A DNA stretch of 64,000 nucleotides from Frigoribacterium endophyticum. GTDB lineage: Bacteria; Actinomycetota; Actinomycetes; Actinomycetales; Microbacteriaceae. Below are positions 8,064-16,731 of this stretch, one piece after another. The stretch covers positions 865,510-929,509 of the forward strand of contig NZ_JAAOYV010000002.1 of the NCBI RefSeq assembly GCF_011759585.1. The letters run 5' to 3'. Positions within the stretch are counted from its first letter, which is position 1, and every line of letters begins with the position of its first letter. The position numbers and the translations under genes were made by a program. The notes beneath the pieces are model-generated. The model was not told the origin of the DNA, did not search any database, and saw nothing but the letters and a program-made list of their open reading frames with translations.

Positions 8064-8506
8064 GCGTCGGCTCCTGTCTCGGCGGTCTGGGTCGGGTCGT
8101 CGTCGTGCTGCGCGGGCTCGTGCCGCGGGGCACGCTGGTCGGTCTCGGCCACCACGTAGGCCACGGCGACTCCCCCGTCGTGGCTCAGCGAGAGGTGGAG
8201 GCGCGTCGCGCCCCGCGACTCCGCCAGCGACCGCGCTCCCCCGGTCAGCCGCAGCGAGGGGGCGCCGCTCGCGTCGGAGACGACCACGATGTCGTGCCAC
8301 CGCACGCCGGTCGAGCCGCCGAGGGCCTTGATCAGCGCCTCCTTGGCGGCGAACCGGGCCGCGAGCGACCGCACCGGTCGGGGGCTGCCGTCGGCGAGCA
8401 CCCTCTCGGCGTCGCCGAAGAGCCGGGCGGCGAGCGCGCCGGTGCGCTCCAGTGAACGCTCGAAGCGCTCGAGGTCGACGACGTCGACCCCGATGCCGAC
8501 GATCAC
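8060..8506 (-). CDS. acpS: Holo-[acyl-carrier-protein] synthase AcpS
   Basis: 148 aa. AcpS transfers 4'-phosphopantetheine from CoA to acyl carrier protein. The start GIGVDVVDLERF (magnesium-binding Asp8) and the RFAAKEALIKALG block with its Glu are diagnostic, and HLSLSHDGGVAVAYV closes the fold. About 25 extra polar, Asp/Gln/His-rich residues follow the core. The start is GTG (8504-8506) with no strong ribosome-binding site, 33 bp after the glmS stop, so it is probably co-transcribed with glmS. Confidence 0.95.
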   Translation of the reverse strand: MIVGIGVDVVDLERFERSLERTGALAARLFGDAERVLADGSPRPVRSLAARFAAKEALIKALGGSTGVRWHDIVVVSDASGAPSLRLTGGARSLAESRGATRLHLSLSHDGGVAVAYVVAETDQRAPRHEPAQHDDDPTQTAETGADA

Positions 8507-8539
8507 GGGCGGGCGCGGGTGCTCATGCGGCCGGGTGCC

Positions 8540-10399
8540 CTACTCGACCGTGACCGACTTGGCGAGGTTGCGCGGCTGGTCGACGTCGAGGCCCTTGGCC
8601 GCGGCCAGCTCCATGCCGAAGACGTGCAGCGGCACCACCGAGAGCAGGGGCTCGAAGAGCGGGGCCGCGAGAGGGATGTGCAGCACCTCGTCGGCGAAGG
8701 GCAGCACCGCGGCGTCGCCCTCCTCCGCGATCGCTATGACGCGGGCGCCGCGCGCGCGGATCTCCTGGATGTTCGAGACGACCTTGGGGTGCAGCGACCG
8801 CGGGTCGCGCGGGCTCGGCACGATCACGAAGACGATCTGCCCGGGCTCGATCAGGGCGATCGGACCGTGCTTCAGCTCGCCGGCGGCGAAGCCCTCGGCG
8901 TGGATGTAGGCGAGCTCCTTGAGCTTGAGCGCCCCCTCGAGGGCGATCGGGTAGCCCACGTGGCGGCCCAGGAAGAGGACGGAGCGGGTGTCGGCCATCC
9001 AGCGCGCGAGGGTCGCGATGCGCTCGGACGACTCGAGCACCTTGCGGATCTTGTCGGGCACGGCCTGGAGGTCGGTGACCTGCTCGGCGATCTGCTCGGC
9101 GGTCAGGGTGCCGCGCAGGGTCGCGAGGTGCAGCCCGAGCAGGAACAGCGCGGTGCCCTGCGCGACGAAGGCCTTCGTCGACGCGACGGCGACCTCCGGG
9201 CCGGCGTGCGTGTAGATGACGGCGTCGCTCTCGCGGGGGATGGTGGAGCCCTGCGTGTTGCAGATCGACAGCACCTGGGCGCCCTGCTCGCGGGCGTACT
9301 TGACGGCCATCAGCGTGTCCATCGTCTCGCCGGACTGGCTGATCGAGACGACGAGGGTCTTCTCGTCGAGCACCGGGTCGCGGTAGCGGAACTCGTGCGC
9401 GAGCTCGACCTCGACGGGCACGCGGGCCCACTGCTCGATGGCGTACTTGCCGAGGATCCCCGCGTAGGCGGCCGTGCCGCAGGCGATCACGATCACGCGG
9501 TCGACGGTGAGGAGGCGGTCGCGCACGGCGTCGAGGTCGGTGAGGGTGACGGCGCCGTCGTGCACGCGGCCGAGGAGGGTGTTGGCGACGGCCTCGGGCT
9601 CTTCGCTGATCTCCTTCGCCATGAAGCTCGACCAGCCGCCCTTCTCGGCGGCCGAGGCGTCCCAGTCGACCTCGAAGGTGCTGGTCTCGACCGGCGCGCC
9701 CTCGAAGTCGACGACGTCGACCGAGTCGGGGCGGATCGTCACGATCTGGTCCTGCCCGATCGACATGGCGCGGCGGGTGTGCGCGACGAACGCGGCGACG
9801 TCGCTGCCGAGGAAGTTCTCGCCCTCGCCGAGCCCGACGACGAGAGGGCTGTTGCGGCGGGCGCCGACGACGACCCCGGGCTGGTCGGCGTGCACGACGA
9901 GCAGCGTGAAGGCGCCGTCGAGCGTGTTGACGACCACGCGGAGGGCCTCGGTCAGGTCGCCGGAGGCGCGGTAGGCGCGGGCGACCAGGTGGGCCGCGAC
10001 CTCGGAGTCGGTCTCGCTCGAGAACTCGACGCCCTCGGCGAGCAGCTCGGCCTTGAGGTCGGAGAAGTTCTCGATGATGCCGTTGTGGATGAGCGCGAGG
10101 CGCCCGCCGTCGGAGAGGTGCGGGTGCGCGTTCGCGTCGGTCGGGCCGCCGTGCGTGGCCCAGCGGGTGTGCCCGATGCCGGTGGCCCCGTCGGTCAGCG
10201 GGTCGGCCTCGAGGTCGTCGACCAGCACCTTCAGCTTGCCGGCGCGCTTGCGCGTGCCCAGCTGGCCCGCCGCGTCGACGACGGCCACGCCGGCCGAGTC
10301 GTAGCCGCGGTACTCGAGGCGCTTGAGCCCGCCCAGCAGGACCTCGATGCTCTTCTCGCCGACGCCCGAGGCGCCGACGTAACCCACGATTCCACACAT
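8540..10399 (-). CDS. glmS: Glucosamine-fructose-6-phosphate aminotransferase (isomerizing)
   Basis: 619 aa. Makes glucosamine-6-phosphate from fructose-6-phosphate and glutamine, the first step to UDP-GlcNAc. The N-terminal class II glutaminase begins MCGIVGYVG with the nucleophile Cys right after Met; GHTRWATHG follows. Two SIS domains fill the C-terminal half ([23 protein letters not shown]) and the protein ends LAKSVTVE, the family C-terminus. Transcript may be leaderless: TAGGAT lies 7 nt before the ATG. Divergent from coaA. No glmS ribozyme is seen upstream. Confidence 0.98.
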   Translation of the reverse strand: MCGIVGYVGASGVGEKSIEVLLGGLKRLEYRGYDSAGVAVVDAAGQLGTRKRAGKLKVLVDDLEADPLTDGATGIGHTRWATHGGPTDANAHPHLSDGGRLALIHNGIIENFSDLKAELLAEGVEFSSETDSEVAAHLVARAYRASGDLTEALRVVVNTLDGAFTLLVVHADQPGVVVGARRNSPLVVGLGEGENFLGSDVAAFVAHTRRAMSIGQDQIVTIRPDSVDVVDFEGAPVETSTFEVDWDASAAEKGGWSSFMAKEISEEPEAVANTLLGRVHDGAVTLTDLDAVRDRLLTVDRVIVIACGTAAYAGILGKYAIEQWARVPVEVELAHEFRYRDPVLDEKTLVVSISQSGETMDTLMAVKYAREQGAQVLSICNTQGSTIPRESDAVIYTHAGPEVAVASTKAFVAQGTALFLLGLHLATLRGTLTAEQIAEQVTDLQAVPDKIRKVLESSERIATLARWMADTRSVLFLGRHVGYPIALEGALKLKELAYIHAEGFAAGELKHGPIALIEPGQIVFVIVPSPRDPRSLHPKVVSNIQEIRARGARVIAIAEEGDAAVLPFADEVLHIPLAAPLFEPLLSVVPLHVFGMELAAAKGLDVDQPRNLAKSVTVE

Positions 10400-10406
10400 G
10401 CGACCG

Positions 10407-10412
10407 ATCCTA
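10407..10412 (-). promoter_or_regulatory. Putative -10 hexamer for leaderless glmS transcript
   Basis: TAGGAT on the minus strand followed by CGGTCGC and then the ATG, so the expected start of transcription coincides with the start codon. There is no Shine-Dalgarno sequence, which fits a leaderless mRNA. Confidence 0.5.
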
Positions 10413-10462
10413 TGCGGTCCCGTCCGCGCCTCCTGTGCGGTCGCCCCGCGCGCCCGACCGGG

Positions 10463-10468
10463 TAGCCT
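10463..10468 (+). promoter_or_regulatory. Putative -10 hexamer for leaderless coaA transcript
   Basis: TAGCCT on the plus strand followed by CGCCGTC and the coaA ATG, matching the layout seen at glmS, tsaB and truA. No ribosome-binding site is present. Confidence 0.45.
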
Positions 10469-10475
10469 CGCCGTC

Positions 10476-11474
10476 ATGGCCGAAGCCCCTCCGTCGACGA
10501 CGACCCCCGCGTCGGGCCAGGCCGCGCACGCCGCGCACGCTCCCCACGCGCCGACGCACGCCACCCCGTTCGTCGAGATCGGGCGCGACGCCTGGGCAGA
10601 CCTGGCCCCGGCGACGCGTCTCCCGCTCACCGACACCGAGATCGTGCAGCTGCGGGGCCTCGGCGACCGGCTCGACATGCGCGAGGTGCAGGACGTCTAC
10701 GTGCCGCTCAGCCGCCTCCTCAACCTCTACGCCGCGGGCGCCCGCAACCTGCACCGGGCGACCAGCGACTTCCTCGGCGAGCGCGCCCAGCGCACGCCCT
10801 TCGTGATCGGCGTCGCCGGCTCGGTGGCCGTCGGCAAGTCGACCGTCGCCCGCCTGCTGCGCGAGCTGCTCAGCCGCTGGGACGACACCCCGCGCGTCGA
10901 GCTCGTCACGACCGACGGGTTCCTCTACCCGAACGCCGAGCTCGAGCGCCGCGGCCTCACCGACCGCAAGGGGTTCCCCGAGTCGTACGACCGCCGGCAC
11001 CTGCTGCGGTTCGTCTCGCAGGTCAAGAGCGGGGCGGAGGAGGTGCGGGCGCCGTTCTATTCGCACACCAGCTACGACATCATGCCGGGGGCCGAGGTCG
11101 TCGTGCGGCGCCCCGACATCCTCATCGTCGAGGGCCTCAACGTGCTGCAGCCGCCGACCCCCGGCCGTCTCGCCCTCAGCGACCTGTTCGACTTCACGAT
11201 CTACGTCGACGCCCGCACGAGCGACATCGAGTCGTGGTTCGTCGAGAGGTTCCTCGCCCTGCAGAAGGGCGCGTTCACCCAGGAGCGCTCGTTCTTCCAC
11301 CGCTTCGCCGGCATGGACGAGGCGGAGGCGCGCGCCTTCGCGTCGGGCGTCTGGCGGTCGGTGAACGAGCCGAACCTCGTCGAGAACGTGCTGCCGACGC
11401 GGTCGCGGGCGACGTTGGTGCTGCGCAAGGCGGCGGACCACGCGGTGAGCTCGGTGCTGCTCCGCAAGATCTGA
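10476..11474 (+). CDS. coaA: Pantothenate kinase type I (CoaA)
   Basis: 332 aa. Phosphorylates pantothenate, the first and controlling step of CoA synthesis. The P-loop [12 protein letters not shown] is at 112-123, followed by TTDGFLYPN, the KGFPESYD block and IVEGLNVLQ, all diagnostic of the bacterial type I enzyme. The first 30 residues are an Ala/His/Thr-rich extension. One of only three plus-strand genes in the window. The start ATG at 10476 was chosen because it sits 7 nt after a TAGCCT hexamer; an upstream in-frame ATG would overlap the glmS start. Confidence 0.97.
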   Translation: MAEAPPSTTTPASGQAAHAAHAPHAPTHATPFVEIGRDAWADLAPATRLPLTDTEIVQLRGLGDRLDMREVQDVYVPLSRLLNLYAAGARNLHRATSDFLGERAQRTPFVIGVAGSVAVGKSTVARLLRELLSRWDDTPRVELVTTDGFLYPNAELERRGLTDRKGFPESYDRRHLLRFVSQVKSGAEEVRAPFYSHTSYDIMPGAEVVVRRPDILIVEGLNVLQPPTPGRLALSDLFDFTIYVDARTSDIESWFVERFLALQKGAFTQERSFFHRFAGMDEAEARAFASGVWRSVNEPNLVENVLPTRSRATLVLRKAADHAVSSVLLRKI

Positions 11475-11520
11475 GCGGGCCTGCGGTGCGGCCACCGCGA
11501 CTCCTCGACGGCCGGAGCCC

Positions 11521-11536
11521 GGGAGGCGCGGGTCGG
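11521..11536 (-). repeat. Stop-adjacent 16-bp repeat, copy 1 (after ydcF-like gene)
   Basis: GGGAGGCGCGGGTCGG in plus sense, ending 1 bp from the stop codon of the YdcF-like gene, so on the mRNA it follows the stop as CCGACCCGCGCCTCCC. Near-identical copies lie at 12625, 24476 and 60094 in the same place and orientation. Confidence 0.75.
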
Positions 11537-11537
11537 C

Positions 11538-12575
11538 TCACACGGGCAGCAGTGACCAGACGGCGGTGAGGCCCACCAGGGCGACCGCCACCGCCACCGC
11601 CGCGGCGTTGAGCCGACGGTGCTCGACCATGATCGCGACGTACTCGCGGAGGAACGCGCTCGGCACGTAGTACGCCGCGGTCGGCGAGCCCACCACCTGG
11701 GCGTCGCTGCCGATCGAGCGGGCCAGCAGGGCGGCGCGCAGCACGTGGTAGTCGTTGGTCACGACGAGGGTGCTCCCGTCGCGACCGGCGGCGCGCTGCA
11801 CCTCGCGCGAGAAGAGCAGGTTCTCGCGGGTGCTCGTCGAGGCGGTCTCGGGCCGGACGTCGGCGGGGTCGGCCCCCTGCGCGAGCAGGTACTCGGCCAT
11901 CGCGTCGCCCTCGGCGCGCGGCTCGTCGGAGCCCTGGCCGCCCGACGGCACGAGCAGCGGCCTCGCGGCCGTGCCGGGCACCGAGCGGTAGACCGAGAGC
12001 GTCTTGTCGAGGCGGCTGCGCAGGAGCGGCGGCACCTCGCCGCGGATCAGGCCGGAGCCGAGCACGACGACCGTGGCGGGCGTCAGCGTGTGGCGGTAGC
12101 GGCTGTACACCAGCGAGTAGAGCCCGAACGCGGCGAACGTCGCGGCCGCGTACCCCGCGACGAAGACGAGGAGGACGCCCAGGGCGACGAGCACGACCCC
12201 GACCGGACCCGGCAGCTCCGCGACGTCGGGCCCGAAGACCAGCGCGGCCGCCGCGACCGGCACGAGCAGGATGGCGACGCCCGCCAGCAGCGAGAGCAGG
12301 TTGCCGAGGCTGCGCCCCTCGGAGCGCAGCATGGTGACGCCGTTGCCCAGCAGGAAGAGCGCGAGCACCACGACGAGCAGGCCGGCGCCCACGACGCCGA
12401 GCAGGACGGCGCTCTGCTGCGCGGGCCCGGTCGCGGCGACCTCGAGCACGCCGGCCACGAGGAGGCAGCCGAGGGCCGCGACGAGGAAGACGCCGTTGCG
12501 CAGACGCCGCGCGTCGCGGCGGCGGCTGACGACGTAGAGCACCGCGAAGACGACGGCGGGCAGCAGGAGGAGCAT
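11538..12575 (-). CDS. YdcF-like (DUF218) membrane protein
   Basis: 345 aa. About five hydrophobic helices occupy residues 1-165, then a DUF218/YdcF domain: ATVVVLGSGLIRG, a Ser-Gly-Gly turn (LLVPSGGQG), the STSTRENLLF segment and TNDYHVLRAALLAR, which contain the family's conserved Glu, Asn, Tyr-His and Arg. A final helix ends the protein. DUF218 proteins such as SanA and ElyC are linked to the cell envelope and Rossmann-like; the exact reaction is unknown. Same strand as glmM, 70 bp downstream; convergent with coaA. Confidence 0.88.
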   Translation of the reverse strand: MLLLLPAVVFAVLYVVSRRRDARRLRNGVFLVAALGCLLVAGVLEVAATGPAQQSAVLLGVVGAGLLVVVLALFLLGNGVTMLRSEGRSLGNLLSLLAGVAILLVPVAAAALVFGPDVAELPGPVGVVLVALGVLLVFVAGYAAATFAAFGLYSLVYSRYRHTLTPATVVVLGSGLIRGEVPPLLRSRLDKTLSVYRSVPGTAARPLLVPSGGQGSDEPRAEGDAMAEYLLAQGADPADVRPETASTSTRENLLFSREVQRAAGRDGSTLVVTNDYHVLRAALLARSIGSDAQVVGSPTAAYYVPSAFLREYVAIMVEHRRLNAAAVAVAVALVGLTAVWSLLPV

Positions 12576-12624
12576 GTGCCCATGGTGCCCGACGCGGGCA
12601 CGACGGCGGGGACGCCGGGCCTGC

Positions 12625-12640
12625 GGGAGGCGCGGGTCGG
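12625..12640 (-). repeat. Stop-adjacent 16-bp repeat, copy 2 (after glmM)
   Basis: Identical 16-mer to the copy at 11521, located 5 bp beyond the glmM stop codon and in the same orientation relative to the gene. Confidence 0.75.
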
Positions 12641-12645
12641 GCCCG

Positions 12646-14007
12646 CTAGAGCGCCAGTCGCTCGCGGACGACGTCGGCGAGCTCGTGCGCGACGCGGTCG
12701 GCGGTCGCCTGGTCGGCGGCCTCCACCATGACCCGCACGACGGGCTCGGTGCCCGACGGGCGGAGCAGCACGCGGCCGGTGTCGCCGAGTTCGGCCTCGA
12801 GGGCCGCCACGGCGTCGGCGACGCCCTGGTCGCCGTCGAGGCGCTCGCGGTCGACGCCGCCGACGTTGACGAGGATCTGCGGGAAGACCGTCATCACGCG
12901 GGCCAGCTCGGCCAGGCTCTTGCCGGTCTCGGCCATGCGCGCGACGAGCGACAGCCCGGTGAGGATGCCGTCGCCGGTGGTCGCGTGGTCGCTGAAGACG
13001 ATGTGGCCTGACTGCTCGCCGCCGAGCGTGTAGCCGCCGGCGCTCATGTCCTCGAGCACGTAGCGGTCGCCGACGCGGGTCTGGCGCACGGCGATGCCGT
13101 GCTGCTCCATGGCGCGGATGAGGCCGAGGTTGCTCATCACCGTCGCGACGAGGGTGTCATGGGCGAGGCGACCGTGCTCTTTGTGGGCCACGGCGATGAT
13201 CGCCATGATCTGGTCGCCGTCGACGACCGCGCCGGTCGCGTCGACCGCGAGGCAGCGGTCGGCGTCGCCGTCGTGCGCGATGCCGACGTCGGCGCCGTGC
13301 TCGAGCACGGCGCGGGCGAGGTTGTCGAGGTGGGTCGAGCCGACGCCGTCGTTGATGTTGACGCCGTCGGGGTCGGCCCCGATCAGGGTGACCTTCGCGC
13401 CCGCGTCGGTGAAGACCTCGGGCGAGACGGCGGAGGCGGCGCCGTGGGCACAGTCGAGCACGACGTGCAGGCCGTCGAGGCGGTGGGGCAGGGCCCCGAG
13501 GAGGTGCAGGACGTAGCGGTCCTCGGCGTCGGCGAACCGGCGGATGCGGCCGACGTCGCCCCCGACGGGCATCAGCTGCGGCTCGGCCATGGCGGCCTCG
13601 ATGCGGTCCTCGACCTCGTCGGGCAGCTTCGTGCCGCCGAACGCGAAGAACTTGATGCCGTTGTCGGGCGCCGGGTTGTGCGAGGCGCTGATCATCACGC
13701 CGAAGTCGGCGCCGATGTCGTCGACGAGGAACGCCGCCGCGGGGGTCGGGATGACCCCGGCGTCGAGCACGTCGACGCCGGAGCTGGCCAGGCCCGCGCA
13801 CACGGCGGCGGTGAGGAACTCCCCCGAGACACGGGGGTCACGGGCGACCACGGCGACGGGTCGTCGCCCTTCAGCACGACGAGCGTCGGCGTGGTGGCCC
13901 TTCGTGAGCACCACCGCGCTCGCCTGGGCGAGGCCCAGGGCGAGCGCGGCGGTCAGCTCACGGTTGGCGAGGCCCCGAACACCGTCGGTACCGAAGAGAC
14001 GCGACAT
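12646..14007 (-). CDS. glmM: Phosphoglucosamine mutase GlmM
   Basis: 453 aa. Converts glucosamine-6-phosphate to glucosamine-1-phosphate for UDP-GlcNAc. Begins [12 protein letters not shown], the family start; the phosphoserine loop MISASHNP has the active Ser at 109; the metal loop HDGDADRC and the sugar-binding GGEQSGH are intact; the C-terminal phosphate loop reads [12 protein letters not shown]. Starts 28 bp after rpsI, so rplM-rpsI-glmM form one operon, a standard actinobacterial arrangement. A GGCAGG-type ribosome-binding site precedes the ATG. Confidence 0.97.
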   Translation of the reverse strand: MSRLFGTDGVRGLANRELTAALALGLAQASAVVLTKGHHADARRAEGRRPVAVVARDPRVSGEFLTAAVCAGLASSGVDVLDAGVIPTPAAAFLVDDIGADFGVMISASHNPAPDNGIKFFAFGGTKLPDEVEDRIEAAMAEPQLMPVGGDVGRIRRFADAEDRYVLHLLGALPHRLDGLHVVLDCAHGAASAVSPEVFTDAGAKVTLIGADPDGVNINDGVGSTHLDNLARAVLEHGADVGIAHDGDADRCLAVDATGAVVDGDQIMAIIAVAHKEHGRLAHDTLVATVMSNLGLIRAMEQHGIAVRQTRVGDRYVLEDMSAGGYTLGGEQSGHIVFSDHATTGDGILTGLSLVARMAETGKSLAELARVMTVFPQILVNVGGVDRERLDGDQGVADAVAALEAELGDTGRVLLRPSGTEPVVRVMVEAADQATADRVAHELADVVRERLAL

Positions 14008-14035
14008 CGCGAGACCTGCCTGTGGGGGTGTGTGA

Positions 14036-14521
14036 CTAGCGCTTCGAGAACTGCGAGGCCTTGCGGGCCTTCTTGAGACCGGCCTTCTTGCGCTCGATGA
14101 CGCGGGCGTCACGGGTGAGGAAGCCGGCCTTCTTGAGCGTGGCGCGGTTGTTCTCGCGGTCGATCTCGTTCAGCGTGCGGGCGATGGCGAGGCGCAGGGC
14201 GCCCGCCTGGCCGGAGGGGCCGCCGCCGGTGACCTTGACCGTGACGTCGTAGGCGCCGAGGAGGTCGAGCACCTTGAACGGGTCGTTGATCAGCTGCTGG
14301 TGCAGCTTGTTGGGGAAGTACTCCTCGAGGGTGCGGCCGTTGACCACGAACGTGCCGGAGCCGGGGACGAGGCGGGCACGGGCGATGGCCTCCTTGCGAC
14401 GTCCGACGGCGGAGCCGGAGACGTTGAGGACGGCGCGGGGGGTCGCCGAGGCCTCGGGAGCGGAGCTCTCCGTGGTGAAGCTCTCGGGAGCCTGGTCGAT
14501 GGAATCTGCGATCTGAGCCAC
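14036..14521 (-). CDS. rpsI: 30S ribosomal protein S9
   Basis: 161 aa. The S9 core (about 33-161) starts with [16 protein letters not shown] and ends in the basic tail [12 protein letters not shown], whose last residues reach the P-site tRNA. About 30 acidic/Ala residues precede the core, giving a protein about 30 residues longer than usual, a feature common in related actinobacteria. Located 32 bp after rplM and 28 bp before glmM, same strand. Confidence 0.98.
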   Translation of the reverse strand: MAQIADSIDQAPESFTTESSAPEASATPRAVLNVSGSAVGRRKEAIARARLVPGSGTFVVNGRTLEEYFPNKLHQQLINDPFKVLDLLGAYDVTVKVTGGGPSGQAGALRLAIARTLNEIDRENNRATLKKAGFLTRDARVIERKKAGLKKARKASQFSKR

Positions 14522-14553
14522 TGTGTGGGGGTCCTTAAGTCTGAAGGCGGACG

Positions 14554-15000
14554 CTACTGAGCGACCTGGTCGAGGGTGTGAACCGTGGGCTGCTGAGCAG
14601 CGTGGGGGTGCTCGGCACCCGCGTACACCTTCAGCTTCTTGATCTGGGCACGGCCCAGCGAGTTCTTCGGCAGCATGCCGCGGATCGCCTTCTCGACGGC
14701 GCGCGTGGGGTGCTTCTCCACCATCTCGGAGTACGTGGTGGCCGTGAGGCCGCCCGGGTAGCCGGAGTGGCGGTAGTAGAGCTTCTCGGCCAGCTTGGAG
14801 CCGGTCAGGGCCACCTTGTCGGCGTTGATGATGATGACGAAGTCGCCCATGTCCATGTGGGGGGCGAAGGTCGGCTTGTGCTTGCCGCGCAGCAGTGCTG
14901 CCGCGTGGCTGGCCAGACGGCCGAGGACGACGTCGTTGGCGTCGATGATCAGCCAGTTCGGCTGGACGTCAGCCGGCTTGGGGGAGAAAGTGCGCGTCAC
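14554..15000 (-). CDS. rplM: 50S ribosomal protein L13
   Basis: 148 aa. L13 is an early assembly protein of the large subunit. Seen: [19 protein letters not shown] near the N-terminus and the signature [20 protein letters not shown]. The start is GTG (14998-15000) behind an AGGAAG ribosome-binding site. First gene of rplM-rpsI-glmM; a consensus-like promoter lies about 140 bp upstream at 15141-15170. Length and motifs are normal. Confidence 0.98.
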   Translation of the reverse strand: MTRTFSPKPADVQPNWLIIDANDVVLGRLASHAAALLRGKHKPTFAPHMDMGDFVIIINADKVALTGSKLAEKLYYRHSGYPGGLTATTYSEMVEKHPTRAVEKAIRGMLPKNSLGRAQIKKLKVYAGAEHPHAAQQPTVHTLDQVAQ

Positions 15001-15140
15001 AGTAGTGCTGCTTCCTGGTCGAGGTGAGGTGTTCGTGGATCCCGCTCCGTTGCCGTTGTCGCCGAAGAGACGGCGAGAACGAGTCAGGTGGAGGGCTCAA
15101 CTTCGGGCGCCGCGCGCAGTTGCGCAGACACCAAGGGTCG

Positions 15141-15170
15141 ACCATACCCGACACGCCCGGGGGCGTCAAA
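15141..15170 (-). promoter_or_regulatory. Sigma-70-type promoter for rplM-rpsI-glmM
   Basis: On the minus strand, -35 TTTGAC (15165-15170), an 18-bp spacer, and -10 TATGGT (15141-15146). It begins just after the stop codon of the upstream GNAT gene and gives a leader of about 130 nt before rplM. Confidence 0.75.
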
Positions 15171-15175
15171 CGGCG

Positions 15176-15658
15176 TCACGCGCCGCCGAGCACCGCCAGG
15201 GCCTGGCCGTCGAGCCGGAACGTGGTCCACTCGTCCATCGACGTGGCGCCGAGCGACCGGTAGAAGCCGATCGACGGCTCGTTCCAGTCGAGCACGGCCC
15301 ACTCGACGCGGGCGAGGCCGCGCGCCGTCGCCTCCTGCGCCAGGCGCGTCAGGAGGGCCCGCCCGTGGCCGGCGCCCCGGTGCTGCGGCGCGACGTACAG
15401 GTCTTCCAGGTGGATGCCGTGGACGCCCTCCCAGGTCGAGAACGTCAGGAACCAGATCGCGAGCCCCGCGAGCTCGCCGGGCTCGTCGCCGTCGACGACG
15501 AACGCGAAGACGGCGGGGGCGTCGGCGAAGAGCGCCCGGCGGAGGTCGCCCTCGGTGGTCTTCACCGCCTCCGGCTCCTTCTCGTAGACCGCCAGCTCGA
15601 CGATCAGGCGCAGCATCTCAGGGACGTCGGAGGGGGTCGCGGGGCGGGGAGCGGTCAT
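15176..15658 (-). CDS. GNAT acetyltransferase, diamine/thialysine acetyltransferase-like
   Basis: 160 aa. The acetyl-CoA loop PQHRGAGHGRALL is at about 90-102. The preceding IHLEDLYV and following VLDWNEPSIGFYRSLGA stretches resemble the SAT1 diamine (spermidine/thialysine) N-acetyltransferase group more than RimI. Possible substrates are polyamines or a small amine; not provable here. The ATG overlaps the truA stop as ATGA, so it is translated from the truA mRNA. The rplM promoter begins right after its stop. Confidence 0.85.
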   Translation of the reverse strand: MTAPRPATPSDVPEMLRLIVELAVYEKEPEAVKTTEGDLRRALFADAPAVFAFVVDGDEPGELAGLAIWFLTFSTWEGVHGIHLEDLYVAPQHRGAGHGRALLTRLAQEATARGLARVEWAVLDWNEPSIGFYRSLGATSMDEWTTFRLDGQALAVLGGA

Positions 15659-16596
15659 CCGTCGAGGCTAGCGGCCGACCGCTTGACCTGGGTGAGCACG
15701 ACCCGGGCCGCCACCTCGTCGTCGGGCGGGTAGCCGACCTCGACCATGGTCAGGCCCGTGGCGGGGACCACACGGAACTCGCCGTTGCGCTCGGCCTCGC
15801 GGCGGACCCCGACGGCCCGGTGCTCGGGCATCGACCCCTCGCCGACGGCGACGCACGCGCCGACGAGGTTGCGGACGAGGTTGTGGCAGAAGGCGTCCGC
15901 CTGCACGGTGGCGACCAGCACGCCGTCGGCCTCGCGCCTCCACGTGAAGTGCTGCAGCTCGCGGATCGTCGTCGCGTAGTCGCGGTGGCGGCAGTACGCC
16001 GCCCAGTCGTGCAGGCCGACCAGGCCCGCGGCCGTGGCGTTCATCAGGTCGAGGTCGAGCAGGTGGTCGTACCAGAGGGTGTGGCGGCGGCGGGAGGGGT
16101 CGCGCTCGGCCCCGCGGTCGGCGATGCGGTACTCGTAGCGCCGCCACAGCGCGCCGAAGCGCGCGTGGAACCCGGGAGGCGCCACCCGCGCCCCCGAGAC
16201 CACGATCTCGTCGGAGGCGCCCGCCAGCCCGTTCAGCCGGCGCGCGAGGACGGTGGGCGCGTCGAGCGGCGAGCGGTCGACCATGCCCCGGTGCGGCCGC
16301 TGCAGCTGGGCGACCTGCTCGGCGGTCAGGTCGAGGTGGACGACCTGGCCGCGGGCGTGGACGCCGGCGTCGGTGCGGCCGGCGACGGTCACGGTCGGCA
16401 CGTGCTCGTGGCGGCCGAAGAGCACGCGGAGCGCGGCCTCGACCTCGCCCTGGACGGTGCGGCGGCCGGGCTGCTCGCTCCAGCCGGAGAAGTCGGTGCC
16501 GTCGTAGGCGACGGTGAGGCGCACCCGGGTCATGCCGGGGGCGAGGTCGGGCACCAGGCCGGAGGCGGGGGCCGGGGCCGGGTCGTCGCTCGTCAC
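15655..16596 (-). CDS. truA: tRNA pseudouridine(38-40) synthase TruA
   Basis: 313 aa. Makes pseudouridine at positions 38-40 of the anticodon arm. Seen: LTVAYDGTDFSGW at the core start, the catalytic-Asp motif VAGRTDAGVHARGQ, FHARFGALWRRYEYRI and FCHNLVRNLVG. I favour the GTG at 16594-16596, which lies 7 nt after TACGAT as in other leaderless genes here; an ATG three codons upstream (16603-16605) and an internal ATG at 16531-16533 are alternatives. In many genomes truA follows rplQ directly; here a 2.8-kb nuclease gene intervenes. Confidence 0.94.
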   Translation of the reverse strand: MTSDDPAPAPASGLVPDLAPGMTRVRLTVAYDGTDFSGWSEQPGRRTVQGEVEAALRVLFGRHEHVPTVTVAGRTDAGVHARGQVVHLDLTAEQVAQLQRPHRGMVDRSPLDAPTVLARRLNGLAGASDEIVVSGARVAPPGFHARFGALWRRYEYRIADRGAERDPSRRRHTLWYDHLLDLDLMNATAAGLVGLHDWAAYCRHRDYATTIRELQHFTWRREADGVLVATVQADAFCHNLVRNLVGACVAVGEGSMPEHRAVGVRREAERNGEFRVVPATGLTMVEVGYPPDDEVAARVVLTQVKRSAASLDG

Positions 16597-16603
16597 GTCG
16601 ACC

Positions 16604-16609
16604 ATCGTA
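16604..16609 (-). promoter_or_regulatory. Putative -10 hexamer for leaderless truA transcript
   Basis: TACGAT on the minus strand, 7 nt before a GTG start. It partly overlaps the alternative upstream ATG, which therefore would not be transcribed from this promoter. Confidence 0.4.
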
Positions 16610-16665
16610 CGAGCCGCGCGGGCCCCGGGCCGCCGCCGTCGCCTGCACGGCAGCTCGCCGCACAC

Positions 16666-16719
16666 GACCACGGCGGCGGCCGGGGCACGGTCTCCCGTGC
16701 CCCGGCCGCCGCCGTGGTC
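16666..16719 (-). terminator. 25-bp perfect hairpin after the exeM-like nuclease gene
   Basis: Two perfectly complementary 25-nt arms (16666-16690 and 16695-16719) with a 4-nt loop, 13 bp beyond the nuclease stop codon. No T-run follows, so it is an actinobacterial-style GC-rich stem terminator. It separates the nuclease from truA. Confidence 0.85.
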
Positions 16720-16731
16720 AGCTGGTGCGGG

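Noticed and set aside
8507-10475. glmS ribozyme upstream of glmS
   Set aside because: Only 76 bp separate glmS from coaA, and the glmS transcript looks leaderless, leaving no room for the ribozyme.
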